From contig NZ_JNWQ01000086.1 of assembly GCF_000716875.1 (NCBI RefSeq), positions 1 to 29,267 of the forward strand: a stretch of DNA of 29,267 bases, read 5' to 3'. The notes beneath the pieces were generated by a model, which was not told where the DNA came from, ran no database searches, and saw only the letters and a list, made by a program, of their open reading frames with translations. Each line of letters starts with the position of its first letter. Within the stretch, counting starts at the first letter, position 1. The stretch comes from Streptomyces novaecaesareae. GTDB lineage: Bacteria; Actinomycetota; Actinomycetes; Streptomycetales; Streptomycetaceae. Made by a program: the position numbers and the translations under genes. Below are positions 1 to 8,066 of this stretch, piece after piece.

Positions 1-36
1 CTGTCTCGTGGGCTCGGAGATGTGTATAAGAGACAG
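1..36. other. Untrimmed Nextera read-2 adapter
   Basis: The first 36 bases are the Illumina Nextera read-2 transposon adapter, ending with the 19-bp mosaic end AGATGTGTATAAGAGACAG at 18-36. This is library sequence, not genome. Genomic sequence begins at about 37. Translating through it gives the adapter-derived peptides MYKRQ and MCIRDR, which would contaminate any ORF called across this end. Confidence 0.98.
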
Positions 37-1920
37 GGCGAGGACACCGACGGCCACGGCGGAGACACCGGCGACGGTGCCGGCGTCGAGGCCGATGAGG
101 AGGGCGGCCGCCAGGACTGCGGCGAGGGCGCTGTCGGCTCCGGCGACGACGACGGCCGCGAACCAGAGCAGGCCGCGTACCGGGTCGAAGGCGCCGGGGT
201 CGAAGGCGCGTCCGGCGAGGCCCATCAGACCGCCGCCGAGTGCGGCGAGGGCCGCGCCCGTGACGAAGGCGAGGAGTTTCAGGCCGGGGACGTCCACGCC
301 GGCCGCGACGGCGCCGGGTTCGTGGTCCCGCATGGCGGTCAGTGCCCGGCCGAGGCGGCCCCGGTGCAGGCCCCGGACGGCGAGCAGGCCGACGCCGAGG
401 AGCAGCAGTTCGGCGAGGTAGAAGGCGCGGTCGCCGGTCAGGAAGGACGGCCGGTCGAGCACGAGCCCGCTGGTGGCGTACGGCTGCTGGAAGACGAAGC
501 GGCTCATCGCCGTCCCGACCGCGAAGGTGACCAGTGCGAGGGCGAGCCCGCGTCGGCGGATCGCGGGCCAACCGGTGAGCAGGCCGAGCGGGGCGGTGAC
601 GAGGACGGCGATCAGCAGTGCCGGTACGGCGGGCAGCGGCGGGAGGCCGGGGACGCGGCCGGACATCAGGAGCGCGGTGCCGAGTGCGCCGAGTCCCGCG
701 TACCCGGCCTGGCCGAGCGAGATCTGCCCGCCGTATCCGGTGACCACGACGATGGACAGCAGCACGAGCGCGAGCGCCGGGACGAGCAGGGCGCTCCGCA
801 GGTCGTTGCCCCGGAAGCCGAGCGGCAGCAGGAGCAGCACCAGACAGACGGCCCCCGCCAGGCGTCCGCGCCCGCCCGTACCGCGCCCGCCGCCCGCGCC
901 GCGCATGCCACCCGCTCCGACTCCACCCGCCCCGGCCCCGCCTGCCCCGGCCCCGCCCGCGCGGACGGTCAGCGGCGCGGTCTCGTCCCGCTCGCCGGTG
1001 ATGCGCGGCCCGGCGAGGAGTGCGGTGGCGAGCAGTGCGACCACGAACAGGTTGGACTGCACGGCTTCGACCAGCGGCAGCAGTTGCCCGGACGGGCGCA
1101 GTCGGGTGAGTTCGGCCTGGGCGATGCCGAGGCCGAGCCCGGTGGCGACGGCGACCGGGATGCTGCGCAGCCGGGCGGCGACCGCGACGGCCATGGTCTC
1201 CATGACCAGGAGCGGAAGCCCGTACGGGTCGAGCAGCAGGTACGGCGCGAGGGCGATGCCGACGAGCCCGGCGGTGAAGGTACCGAAGGCCCAGCCGATG
1301 GCGGAGACCCGGTCGGCGTCGACGCCGGCGAGGGCGGCGAGGCGGCGGTCGTCGACGACGGCGCGCAGCCGGAGGCCGAAGCGGGTCCACCGGGTGGTGG
1401 CGAGGACGGTGACGCCGAGGACGAGGATCGCGGCGAGTTGGGCGACGGTGTCGGGTCGCAGGTTGTGTCCGCCGGGCAGCCGGATCGGGGCGCCGCCGAG
1501 CGGGGAGGGCGCCCCGGCCAGCGGCGCCGCGCCCCAGAGCAGGACGACGACGCCGATGAGCAGCACGAACACGCCGAGCCCGGCGACCATGGTCTCGGCC
1601 GGTCCGGCGCCGCGCCGCTGCAGTGGCCGGTAGACGAGGACGTCGAGCAGTGCGCCGAGGGCGGGGGCGACGAGGAGCAGGCAGCAGGCGACGGCGGGCC
1701 AGACCGGCCAGTGCCGCACCACGACGAGGTCGCGCAGCAGGTAGGCGACGGCCATGGCTTGGGCGCCCTGGGCGATGTTGAGCACCCCGGTGGCGCGGTG
1801 GCAGACGACCAGGCCGATGCCGCTGAGTGCGGCGGCGCTGCCGACGGTGAGTCCGGCGAGGGCGAGGTCGACGGTGAGGCCGAGCGAGTCGGGGGAGGCT
1901 GCGGTGAGGAGGGTGTTCAT
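37..1920 (-). CDS. Branched-chain amino-acid ABC transporter permease, LivH-LivM fusion (3' end cut)
   Basis: Inner-membrane permease of a Liv-type (HAAT family) ABC importer. The frame is open from ATG at 1920 to the contig edge, 628 codons without a stop. The first half is LivH-like: after about 30 residues it reads ATGVLNIAQGAQAMAVAYLL, the usual substrate-path segment, and then a run of hydrophobic helices. The second half is LivM-like, with GYGGQISLGQAGYAGLGALG about 400 residues in, followed by further helices and GADSALAAVLAAALL near the cut. The halves are joined by a Gly/Ala/Arg-rich linker near 880-960. LivH and LivM are usually separate polypeptides of about 300 residues, so this is a fusion; such fusions are known in actinomycetes. 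It starts 6 nt after the stop of the preceding minus-strand gene, so the two are probably co-transcribed. The ATP-binding subunits (LivG/LivF) would be expected beyond the contig end. Confidence 0.9.
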
Positions 1921-1926
1921 GGGTGC

Positions 1927-2607
1927 TCAGCCGCTCGGCGGGGTCGGTTCACCCGGACGGGTGGCGGGGTCGGGGTCGGGGTCAAGGCCAGGGTCGGCGG
2001 CGGGTGGGGAGCAGAGCGGGCAGGGCGTCAGCCCCCGGGCCCGGACGGCGTCCGGGTCGACCGGTACGGCCCGTGCCTTGCCGGCGACCAGTGGGCAGTC
2101 CGGCCGGTGGTAGCGGGTGCCTCCGGGGACGGCCAGCCATCCCCGGGCGCCCGGGCCGGGCGGATCGGGTCCGAGGCCGCCGGGTTCGGCGTCGGGTCCG
2201 AGGCCCGGTTCCGTTTCCGGTTCGACCAGCAGGTCGTACAGCCGCTCCACCCGTCGGTCGGTCAGGTCCTCGTGCTCCGGCAGGGACGGCGGCCGCAGGG
2301 CGACCAGGACGGCTCCGGACACGATCAGCGCTGCGCCCGGGATGGTGGAGGAGGCCAGGTAGGGGATCTGCTGCTCGACGAAGCGCTCTCCGGCGACCCC
2401 GTACCAGCCGAGTACGCACAGCACGGCCCCGGCCGCGACGAGGAGCCAGCCCGTCCACTCCCGGGCACCCCGGAACGCGCCGGCCCGGGAGCCCCCACCC
2501 CGGAACGAACGGCCCCGGAAGACTCCGCGCCGGAACGAACCGCCCCGGAAGGAGGAACCCTTCGGGGCGTTACGGGTGATTTCTCCGTCAGATTGCGATT
2601 CGTCCAT
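1927..2607 (-). CDS. Small membrane protein with Ada-like Cys motif, Liv-locus associated
   Basis: A 226-residue protein with no firm functional assignment. Residues 1-50 are basic with repeated SFRGG/VFRG/AFRG units. Two hydrophobic segments follow, near residues 52-72 (WLLVAAGAVLCVLGWYGVAG) and 88-106. A cytosolic tail holds YHRPDCPLVAGK and, after a short gap, GLTPCPLCSP. This His/Cys spacing resembles the metal-binding domain of Ada, so a bound zinc is plausible but not shown. The extreme C-terminus is Asp/Pro/Gly-rich. It is the first gene of a two-gene minus-strand unit with the fused Liv permease, 6 nt apart. That suggests an accessory role in the transporter, which is inference. The ATG start is preceded by a weak AAGGCGG. 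Confidence 0.7.
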   Translation of the reverse strand: MDESQSDGEITRNAPKGSSFRGGSFRRGVFRGRSFRGGGSRAGAFRGAREWTGWLLVAAGAVLCVLGWYGVAGERFVEQQIPYLASSTIPGAALIVSGAVLVALRPPSLPEHEDLTDRRVERLYDLLVEPETEPGLGPDAEPGGLGPDPPGPGARGWLAVPGGTRYHRPDCPLVAGKARAVPVDPDAVRARGLTPCPLCSPPAADPGLDPDPDPATRPGEPTPPSG

Positions 2608-2638
2608 GGATCCGCCTTCATGGTGTCACCTGAGACGT

Positions 2639-2657
2639 TTCCAGGATCGGCCTGGAA
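2639..2657. promoter_or_regulatory. Operator-like inverted repeat in divergent promoter region
   Basis: A perfect 7-5-7 inverted repeat, TTCCAGG-ATCGG-CCTGGAA, lies in the 105-bp gap between the divergent minus-strand membrane protein gene and the plus-strand lipoprotein gene. Position and symmetry suit a shared operator. No regulator gene is adjacent and no clear -35/-10 pair was recognised. Confidence 0.3.
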
Positions 2658-2712
2658 CAGCATCCGGGACACCGAGCGACCGGCCCGGGCGGCACAGGCG
2701 AGAGGGATCACC

Positions 2713-3291
2713 ATGCACGTGACGCGAAGCGGCACCCCCACGGGCGGCAGCCGGGCCCTGCGGATGGCGACTGCGCTGCTCGTCCTGACGCTGGCGGGCT
2801 CGGTGGCCGCGTGCAGCAGCAGCAAGTCCGGCTCCTCGGCCTCCTCCCCGGCGAGTGCGAGTGCGAGCGCAAGCGCGGGCACCAGCGGATCCGCCTCCGC
2901 GAGCGCGACCGGCACCGCCCCCGCCGACCCGGCCGCCGCGAAGGCGGAGATCACCACCAACTGGGAGAAGTTCTTCGACCCCAACACCCCGATCCCGGAC
3001 AAGGCGAAGCTGCTCCAGGGCGGCGACGCGCTGCTCCCGGTGCTGCAGGGCTTCTCGCAGGACCCGCGGGTCGGTCAGGTGCAGGCGAAGGTGGGTGACG
3101 TCGCGTTCACCGACGCCTCCGACGCGACCGTCACCTACTCGCTCTCCCTCCAGGGCACCGTGGTCGAGCCGAGCGCGTCCGGCCAGGCCGTCCTCGAGAA
3201 CGGCACCTGGAAGGTGTCCCGCTCGACCCTGTGCGGCCTGCTGACCCAGGCCGGCGGCGCCAGCGGCACCCCGATCCCCGGCTGCAGCTGA
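2713..3291 (+). CDS. Mtb12-like secreted lipoprotein
   Basis: A 192-residue lipoprotein. It has a basic N-terminus, a hydrophobic stretch (MATALLVLTLAGSVAAC) and a lipobox (SVAAC) with the modified Cys near residue 34. A Ser/Ala/Gly-rich linker of about 40 residues follows. The folded part (about residue 75 to the end) resembles the C-terminal domain of the mycobacterial low-molecular-weight antigen Mtb12: ITTNWEKFFDPNTPI, VGDVAFTDASDATVTYSL, and a final Cys pair (STLCGLL, PIPGCS). The exact role of the family is unknown. The ATG was chosen because GAGAGGG lies 6 nt upstream; the longer open frame upstream is an antisense shadow of the permease. It ends 4 nt before the substrate-binding protein gene, so it may be an accessory protein of that transporter (inference). 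Confidence 0.82.
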   Translation: MHVTRSGTPTGGSRALRMATALLVLTLAGSVAACSSSKSGSSASSPASASASASAGTSGSASASATGTAPADPAAAKAEITTNWEKFFDPNTPIPDKAKLLQGGDALLPVLQGFSQDPRVGQVQAKVGDVAFTDASDATVTYSLSLQGTVVEPSASGQAVLENGTWKVSRSTLCGLLTQAGGASGTPIPGCS

Positions 3292-3295
3292 CCGG

Positions 3296-4732
3296 ATGCG
3301 GCCGACCGCCCCACCGCGGCACCGGGCCGCCGACGCGTTCGCGCGCCGGCGGCCCGGTCGCGTCCCGGCGGTGGCCCTCGCCCTCCTGCTGACCTTCCTG
3401 CCGGCCCTCGCGACGCTCTCCGGCTGCGGCACCCGGCTGCCCGAGCGCGCCTTCACCGCCCGCGCGACCCCACCCGCCGGGCAGACCGGCAGCACCGGCG
3501 GCAACGGCAGCACCAACCCCGCCTCCGACACCGGCGTCACCGCCACCGAGATCCGGATCGGCATCGTCACCTCCCTCACCAGCCCGGTCGGCAGCGAGGT
3601 GTTCAGCGGCCCCCGGTACGGAGCCCAGGCCTTCTTCCAGGCCCTCAACGACCGCGGCGGCCTGCACGGGCGCACCGTCCGGTTGGTGACCTGCGACGAC
3701 GGCGGCAGCGGCGTCGGCAACCAGGACTGCGTGCACCGGCTGATCGACCAGGCGCACGTCTTCGCCTTCGTCAGCGGCAGCGTCCTGGACTACGCGGGCG
3801 CCTCGTACGTCAGCGGCAAGGCGGTGCCGGACGTCGGCGGCCAGCCGATCGGCACGGCGTACGACCGCTGGCCGCACCTGTACGGGATCTACGGGAGCGC
3901 CGCGCCGCGGGATGGCCGGACGGTCGGCTGGAACGGGACGCTCTACCAGAGCACCGAGGTGTTCCGTTTCTTCAAGCAGCGCCTGGGCGCGGCAAGCGCC
4001 GCCGTGGTCGCGTACAACCAGGCCGACTCGGCCCGCTACGCCGGTCAGCTGAAGGCCGGGCTGGAGGCCGAGGGCTACCGGGTGCTGCTCCAGACGGTGG
4101 ACTTCGCGCTGCCGAACTTCCAGGCGGTGGCCGCGGCCGTGCACGCCGACGGCTCGCAGCTGCTGTTCGACGCGATGGACACCCGGGGCAACGCGGCGCT
4201 GTGCCGGGCGCTGGACGAGGCCGGGGTGACGGTGGCGGCGAAGGTCACCAACGTGCAGAACTGGTCGGAGTCGGTGCGCACCGACTACGCCTCCTCGCCG
4301 AACTGCCGCAACGCGCTCTGGGCGACCTCGTCGAGCCTGAACTACGAGGACGAGCAGTACCCGGCGGTGCGCGATTTCCGGACCGCGATGGCCCGCTACT
4401 ACCCGGACCGGGCCGGGCAGCTGTCCGCCTGGGAACTGGAGGGCTGGGCGGGCGCGCAGTGGCTGGCGGACGCGCTGGACTCCTGCGGCGCCGCGCCGAC
4501 CCGCTCCTGCGTCGAGGCCTTCATGAACCGTGCCGAGCCCTATGACGCGCACGGACTGATCCTGCCCGCCTCCTTCGTCCCGCAGCCGCCGCCCACCGGC
4601 CCGACCCGTGCCTGCCTGAACGCCGCCCGCTGGCAGGACGCCGCGCAGGGCGGCCGGGGCGGCTGGGTCACCCAGGTGCCGGCCATGACTACCACCTGCT
4701 TCGACGTGCCGCAGCTGCCGTACAAGCCCTGA
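3296..4732 (+). CDS. Branched-chain amino-acid-type ABC transporter substrate-binding lipoprotein
   Basis: A LivJ-like extracytoplasmic binding protein of 478 residues (type I periplasmic binding fold). The N-terminus is twin-Arg/basic, followed by ALALLLTFLPALATLSGC, a lipobox with the lipidated Cys near residue 44. A Gly/Ser/Thr linker leads into TEIRIGIVTSLTSPVG. Next come YGAQAFFQALNDRGGLHGRTV and LVTCDDGGSGVGNQDCVHRL, the typical opening of Peripla_BP_6 proteins. Paired Cys residues in the C-terminal part (DSCGAAPTRSC, RACLNAAR and TTTCFD) may form disulfides outside the cell. It starts 4 nt after the Mtb12-like gene and is presumably translationally coupled. It probably delivers substrate to the divergent LivH-LivM permease. 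The actual ligand cannot be read from sequence; LivJ-type proteins bind amino acids, amides, urea and others. Confidence 0.88.
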   Translation: MRPTAPPRHRAADAFARRRPGRVPAVALALLLTFLPALATLSGCGTRLPERAFTARATPPAGQTGSTGGNGSTNPASDTGVTATEIRIGIVTSLTSPVGSEVFSGPRYGAQAFFQALNDRGGLHGRTVRLVTCDDGGSGVGNQDCVHRLIDQAHVFAFVSGSVLDYAGASYVSGKAVPDVGGQPIGTAYDRWPHLYGIYGSAAPRDGRTVGWNGTLYQSTEVFRFFKQRLGAASAAVVAYNQADSARYAGQLKAGLEAEGYRVLLQTVDFALPNFQAVAAAVHADGSQLLFDAMDTRGNAALCRALDEAGVTVAAKVTNVQNWSESVRTDYASSPNCRNALWATSSSLNYEDEQYPAVRDFRTAMARYYPDRAGQLSAWELEGWAGAQWLADALDSCGAAPTRSCVEAFMNRAEPYDAHGLILPASFVPQPPPTGPTRACLNAARWQDAAQGGRGGWVTQVPAMTTTCFDVPQLPYKP

Positions 4733-4743
4733 TCGGGCCCTAC

Positions 4744-4775
4744 GGCCTGTCCGGCGGATCTTTGCCGGACAGGCC
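4744..4775. terminator. Bidirectional hairpin terminator
   Basis: A perfect 12-bp inverted repeat (GGCCTGTCCGGC, 8-nt loop, GCCGGACAGGCC) sits between two convergent genes. It directly abuts the TAG stop of the minus-strand phosphatase gene. There is no long T-run, as is common in high-GC actinomycetes. Confidence 0.85.
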
Positions 4776-6029
4776 CTAATCGATGCCGGTCGTGAGCCGT
4801 TCGACCACGACCATCGCCGCGTCGTCGTCCAGGTGTCCGCCCACGTGGGCGAGGAGGTCGCGGCGGAGGCGGTGGAGGAGGACGGACGGGCGGTCGGACT
4901 GCCAGGCGGCGACGCGTTCGGTGAGGGGGTAGAAGCGGCGGCGGGCGTCGCGGGCCTCGATCACGCCGTCGGTGTAGATCAGCAGGCGGTCGCCGGGCTC
5001 GAACGCGAAGGTATCCACCTCGTAGGTGGTCGGGACGAGCTCGCCGAGGCCGAGCGGGGGCGCCGGGTGGCGGGCGATGAGCGGGCCGAGTCCGTAGGAG
5101 TGCAGCACCAGCGGGGGCGGGTGGCCGCAGTCGATCATGTGGACCACCGGGTCGTCGTCCGGGATGTCGAGCAGGACGGCTGTGATGAACGACTCTCCGG
5201 TGTCGTCGGCCCCGGCGTCGTCCGAGGTCCCGCCGAGCCGGTGGCGTCGGGCCTCCCGGGCCTGCTCGGCGAGCTGGGCGAGGTCCCAGCTGACGCTGCC
5301 GTCCAGGTAGGCGGCCAGGTCGGGCAGCTCGGCGTGCAGGTGGGCGGCGGCGCGGAAGGCGCCGAGCAGCAGGGCCGCGTCGCCGAGCGAGGACAGGCCC
5401 TTGCCGCGTACGTCGCCGACCAGCAGCCGGGTGCCGGTGGCGGTGCGGGCGGCCGCGTACAGGTCGCCGCCGACCTGTGCCTCGGCCTCGGCGGCGAGGT
5501 AGACGGAGGCCAGGTGCAGCGGCCCGATCCGGTCCGGCAGCGGGCGCAGCAGGACCCGCTGGGCGGCCTCGGACACCGACCGGACCCGGGCCAGTTCGCG
5601 TTCGTGCCGCTCGCGCAGCACCCGCAGGCCGACGATCAGCGCGGAGACGGCGATCTGGGCGCCCAACTGGGTCTCGTGGTTGGCGGTGGTGAGGCCGTCC
5701 CGGGCGAGGCCGATGACGGTCAGCGCGGCGAGCGCGAGCAGGGCGACCCCGGCGGTGGCCCGGGGGCCGGCGAAGGAAGCGGTCAGGGCGGGGGCGACGA
5801 TCAGCAGCGGGCCGAGGTGGATGTCCGGCGGGGAGAGGACGTCGACGACGGTGATCGCCGCGATCAGCGCGAGCGTCAGCGCCGTCAGCACCCGGCGGTC
5901 GGGCCGCCAGGCGCGGCGGCGGTCGGGGGAGTGCGGCGGGTGCTGCGGGCGCGGCACATCGGAACGCTGCCGGAGGGGCACCTCTCCTCTGTACACCGTG
6001 TGGGCGGCGGGGCGCACCCCGAGGAGCAC
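4776..6029 (-). CDS. Membrane-anchored PP2C-type serine/threonine phosphatase (SpoIIE/RsbU family)
   Basis: The frame encodes up to 417 residues. The N-terminal part has about three to four hydrophobic segments between residues 48 and 140 (VLTALTLALIAAITVVDVL, LLALAALTVIGLA and others). A short coiled linker (RERHERELARVRSVSEAAQR) joins it to a C-terminal SpoIIE-type phosphatase domain. Visible metal-site motifs are VGGDLYAA, LVGDVRGKGL, DCGHPPPLVL, LLIYTDGVIEARD and DDDAAMVVV. The family dephosphorylates Ser/Thr on anti-sigma-factor antagonists and similar partners; the target here is unknown. The start is uncertain: the outermost candidate is GTG at 6029, with others at 5996 and 5981. The one strong purine run (AGAGGAGAG) directly touches the 5981 GTG, which is too close to be ideal. 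A 14-bp tandem repeat lies just upstream and could form part of its leader. Confidence 0.87.
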   Translation of the reverse strand: MLLGVRPAAHTVYRGEVPLRQRSDVPRPQHPPHSPDRRRAWRPDRRVLTALTLALIAAITVVDVLSPPDIHLGPLLIVAPALTASFAGPRATAGVALLALAALTVIGLARDGLTTANHETQLGAQIAVSALIVGLRVLRERHERELARVRSVSEAAQRVLLRPLPDRIGPLHLASVYLAAEAEAQVGGDLYAAARTATGTRLLVGDVRGKGLSSLGDAALLLGAFRAAAHLHAELPDLAAYLDGSVSWDLAQLAEQAREARRHRLGGTSDDAGADDTGESFITAVLLDIPDDDPVVHMIDCGHPPPLVLHSYGLGPLIARHPAPPLGLGELVPTTYEVDTFAFEPGDRLLIYTDGVIEARDARRRFYPLTERVAAWQSDRPSVLLHRLRRDLLAHVGGHLDDDAAMVVVERLTTGID

Positions 6030-6055
6030 GCGCCGAGGGGCGTGCGCCGGGCAGC

Positions 6056-6139
6056 GTTCATCGAGGAGCGTTCATCGAGGAGCGTTCATCGAGGAGTGCG
6101 TATCGAGGAGCGCGTATCGAGGAGCGCGTATCGAGGAGC
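6056..6139. repeat. Six tandem 14-bp repeats
   Basis: Three copies of GTTCATCGAGGAGC (the third ends in T) are followed without gaps by three copies of GCGTATCGAGGAGC. The shared core is ATCGAGGAG. The array lies between the MarR gene stop and the start of the phosphatase gene. Read in the direction of those genes, every unit carries CTCCTCGAT, which is anti-Shine-Dalgarno-like. The unit is shorter than CRISPR repeats and there are no spacers. Confidence 0.95.
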
Positions 6140-6164
6140 GTGCGCCGGGCGGGTCCGTCCCGGT

Positions 6165-6587
6165 TCAGCCTTCTTCGCCGTAGCGGGCCAGGTAGGCGGC
6201 GAAGCGGGCGATGTCTTCGTCGGACCAGTCGGTGAAGCGCTCGGTGAAGGCCAGGCGGCGCTGCTCGTTGGCGTCCCGCAGCAGGGTCAGTCCGGCCTCG
6301 GTGGCGCGCAGGATCTGGCCGCGCTGGTCGTCCGGGTCGGCCTCGCGGGCCAGCAGGCCGAGCTTCTCCAGGGCGGTGACCTGGCGGCTGACGGTGGACT
6401 TGTCGAGCATGAAGTGCGCGGCCACGTCGGCGGCCCGGCAGCCGCCGCGCTCGGTGAGCAGGTCGAGGATGCTGTAGGTGACCAGGGACAGGTCGGGGTG
6501 CAGCTGGGAGGCCTTGTGCCGGGCGCGGCGGGCGAAGGCGGTCAGTTCGCGTTGGATGGTGTCGATGGACGACTGGCGGCCGGGCAC
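6165..6587 (-). CDS. MarR-family transcriptional regulator
   Basis: A 140-residue winged-helix regulator of normal MarR length. The recognition region reads LTERGGCRAADVAAHFMLDKSTVSR and continues into QVTALEKLGLLAREADPDDQRG, where the DxRG wing motif is intact. Flanking helices provide the dimer interface. The GTG start is supported by AGGA about 6 nt upstream. It probably acts on the imperfect palindrome at 6612-6626 just upstream, giving autoregulation; this is inference from position. The upstream neighbour on the same strand is the M48 protease, whose stop codon lies inside the palindrome. The 14-bp repeat array and the phosphatase follow downstream. The ligand is unknown. Confidence 0.9.
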   Translation of the reverse strand: MPGRQSSIDTIQRELTAFARRARHKASQLHPDLSLVTYSILDLLTERGGCRAADVAAHFMLDKSTVSRQVTALEKLGLLAREADPDDQRGQILRATEAGLTLLRDANEQRRLAFTERFTDWSDEDIARFAAYLARYGEEG

Positions 6588-6611
6588 GGCGTTCCTATCT
6601 CTCCGAGATTT

Positions 6612-6655
6612 GTTGCACTATACAACGGATTTGCCGGGGGTCGAACGGCGCTCCG
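6612..6655 (-). promoter_or_regulatory. Candidate marR promoter and operator
   Basis: The imperfect palindrome GTTGCACTATACAAC at 6612-6626 has half-sites that agree at 5 of 7 positions and matches the general form of MarR sites. On the minus strand it contains TATAGT (6622-6617), a fair -10. TCGACC 16 nt upstream is a partial -35. Transcription would start about 24 nt before the GTG of the MarR gene, leaving room only for its ribosome binding site. A bound repressor would cover the -10. The TAG stop of the M48 gene is inside the palindrome. Confidence 0.5.
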
Positions 6656-7925
6656 GAGCCGTCCCGCCCGGTGCGGCCTGCGGTTCTCCCAGGGCGTGCG
6701 CCGCGTGCCAGGCGCGGGCGGCGGCGATTCGACGGGTCGCACTCGGGTGAGTGGCGAACAGTAGCTCAAGCACCCTTGGCGGGTCGACATCGGAGACGTT
6801 CGCCAGTGCCAGTCTGCGCTGCATCGCCACGAACTGCTCGGCGTTCCCGGTCAGTTCGAGCGCGTGCCGGTCCGCCCGGGCCTCGATCCGGCGGCTCACC
6901 GCGCACTGCGCCGGCCCCGAGAATGCGCCCAGCAGCGCCGCGAGCGCCGCCAGCAGCGGCAGCGCCCGGGGATCCGCCGCGTCCGCCGCCCCGGCGGCGT
7001 CCAGCAGCGGCCGCCAGGCGACCAGCAGGCCGAGCACGGCCACCGCCACGGCCGCCCCGACCGCCCCCCGCGCGGTGCCGACCGGCACGTCCCGGTGCTT
7101 GACGTGGCCCAGCTCGTGCGCGACCACCAGCTCCACCTCGCGCGGCTCGGCGGTGGTCAGCAGCGTGTCGTACGCGACGATCCGGCGCGTCGCGCCCAGC
7201 CCGGAGACGTACGCGTTGAGCGCGGTGGTCCGGCGCGAGGCGTCCGCCACCAGGACGTCCCGCACCCGGACGCCGTCCCGCTCGGCCAGCGCCAACAGCG
7301 CGGTGCGCAGCTCGCCCGGCGGCATCGGGGAGAAGCGGTTGAACACCGGCTCGACCAGCAGCGGGTGGAGGAAGGAGAGGGCGGCGGTCAGCAGAGCCGC
7401 CGCACCCGCCGCCGGCAGCCACCAGCGCTGCGGCGACCAGGCGGTCAGCGCGAACAGCCCGAGGACGAGCGGCAGTACCAGGACCAGGGTCAGCGCGAGG
7501 CCGCGCAGGGCGTCCAGTGCCCAGCCGGCCCAGCCCTGGGTCACCAGCCCGTACCGGGCCCGGACGGCCCGCACCCGGGCGCCGAACGGCAGCTGCAGCG
7601 CCTGGCCGAGGACCACCAGGGCCGCCGCGCCGGCCAGGACGTCGGCGGTCCGGGAGCCGCCGAACCAGCGGCCGGTGGCGGTGACCAGCGCGGCGCCGAC
7701 GGGGGTGAAACCGAGCAGCACGGTCAGCGCCAGGCCCGCCAGCCGGGCGCCCAGCACCCACGGCAGCTGGGCCCGGCGCAGCGCGCGGCCCCGGGCCCGT
7801 TCGGCGGGGGTGAAGTCGGCGGGGGTGAAGTCGGTGCCCGCGTCAGTGCCCGTGTCGGGGCCGGGTCCGGGTCCGGGTCCGGTGCCGGGGCCCCGGGCGG
7901 GCTGGGGGTCGGGGGTGGTGTCCAT
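6618..7925 (-). CDS. M48-family membrane zinc metalloprotease (Ste24/CAAX-protease-like)
   Basis: A 435-residue integral membrane protease. The zinc motif HELGHVKHRD (HExxH) sits in VELVVAHELGHVKHRDVP at about residue 270. The third ligand Glu is likely in RRIEARADRHALEL, about 75 residues later. Both are typical of M48. Hydrophobic segments near residues 60-80, 95-110, 135-160, 170-190 and 290-310 match the Ste24-type topology. The N-terminus is a low-complexity Gly/Pro/Asp/Thr tract with GPGPGPGPDTGTDAGTD and a duplicated FTPADFTPAE. The family cleaves prenylated CAAX proteins in eukaryotes and mostly misfolded or membrane proteins in bacteria; the substrate here is unknown. The ATG at 7925 has only a distant GGAAGAG, so the start is moderately sure. 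The gene ends 30 nt before the MarR start. Confidence 0.88.
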   Translation of the reverse strand: MDTTPDPQPARGPGTGPGPGPGPDTGTDAGTDFTPADFTPAERARGRALRRAQLPWVLGARLAGLALTVLLGFTPVGAALVTATGRWFGGSRTADVLAGAAALVVLGQALQLPFGARVRAVRARYGLVTQGWAGWALDALRGLALTLVLVLPLVLGLFALTAWSPQRWWLPAAGAAALLTAALSFLHPLLVEPVFNRFSPMPPGELRTALLALAERDGVRVRDVLVADASRRTTALNAYVSGLGATRRIVAYDTLLTTAEPREVELVVAHELGHVKHRDVPVGTARGAVGAAVAVAVLGLLVAWRPLLDAAGAADAADPRALPLLAALAALLGAFSGPAQCAVSRRIEARADRHALELTGNAEQFVAMQRRLALANVSDVDPPRVLELLFATHPSATRRIAAARAWHAAHALGEPQAAPGGTAPERRSTPGKSVV

Positions 7926-8007
7926 GGGCGGGATGCGGCTCTTCCGGTCGGGGCGGCGTCGCGGTTCAGCATGGCGTACCCGGCCGGGCGGTGCTCACTC
8001 CTGGGCT

Positions 8008-8059
8008 GGGCTGGGCGCGCGGCCGCGGGCGGGGCCGGCCGCGGGGCCGGGCCCAGCCC
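8008..8059. terminator. Possible GC-rich hairpin between the USP and M48 genes
   Basis: GGGCTGGGC (8008-8016) and GCCCAGCCC (8051-8059) are perfectly complementary. The 34 bases between them are almost pure G/C and self-complementary (CGCGGCC with GGCCGCG). There is no T-tract. It lies in the 141-bp gap after the stop of the universal stress protein gene and could end or attenuate that transcript. Confidence 0.35.
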
Positions 8060-8066
8060 GCCGGGC

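Noticed and set aside
22..3291. A 1089-residue plus-strand frame running from the left end into the lipoprotein gene
   Set aside because: The part before 2713 is the antisense of the Liv permease and the small membrane protein and begins in adapter. Only the last 192 residues (from 2713) are a real protein.
6056..6139. CRISPR-like array
   Set aside because: Units are only 14 bp, directly adjacent, without spacers, and no cas genes are nearby.
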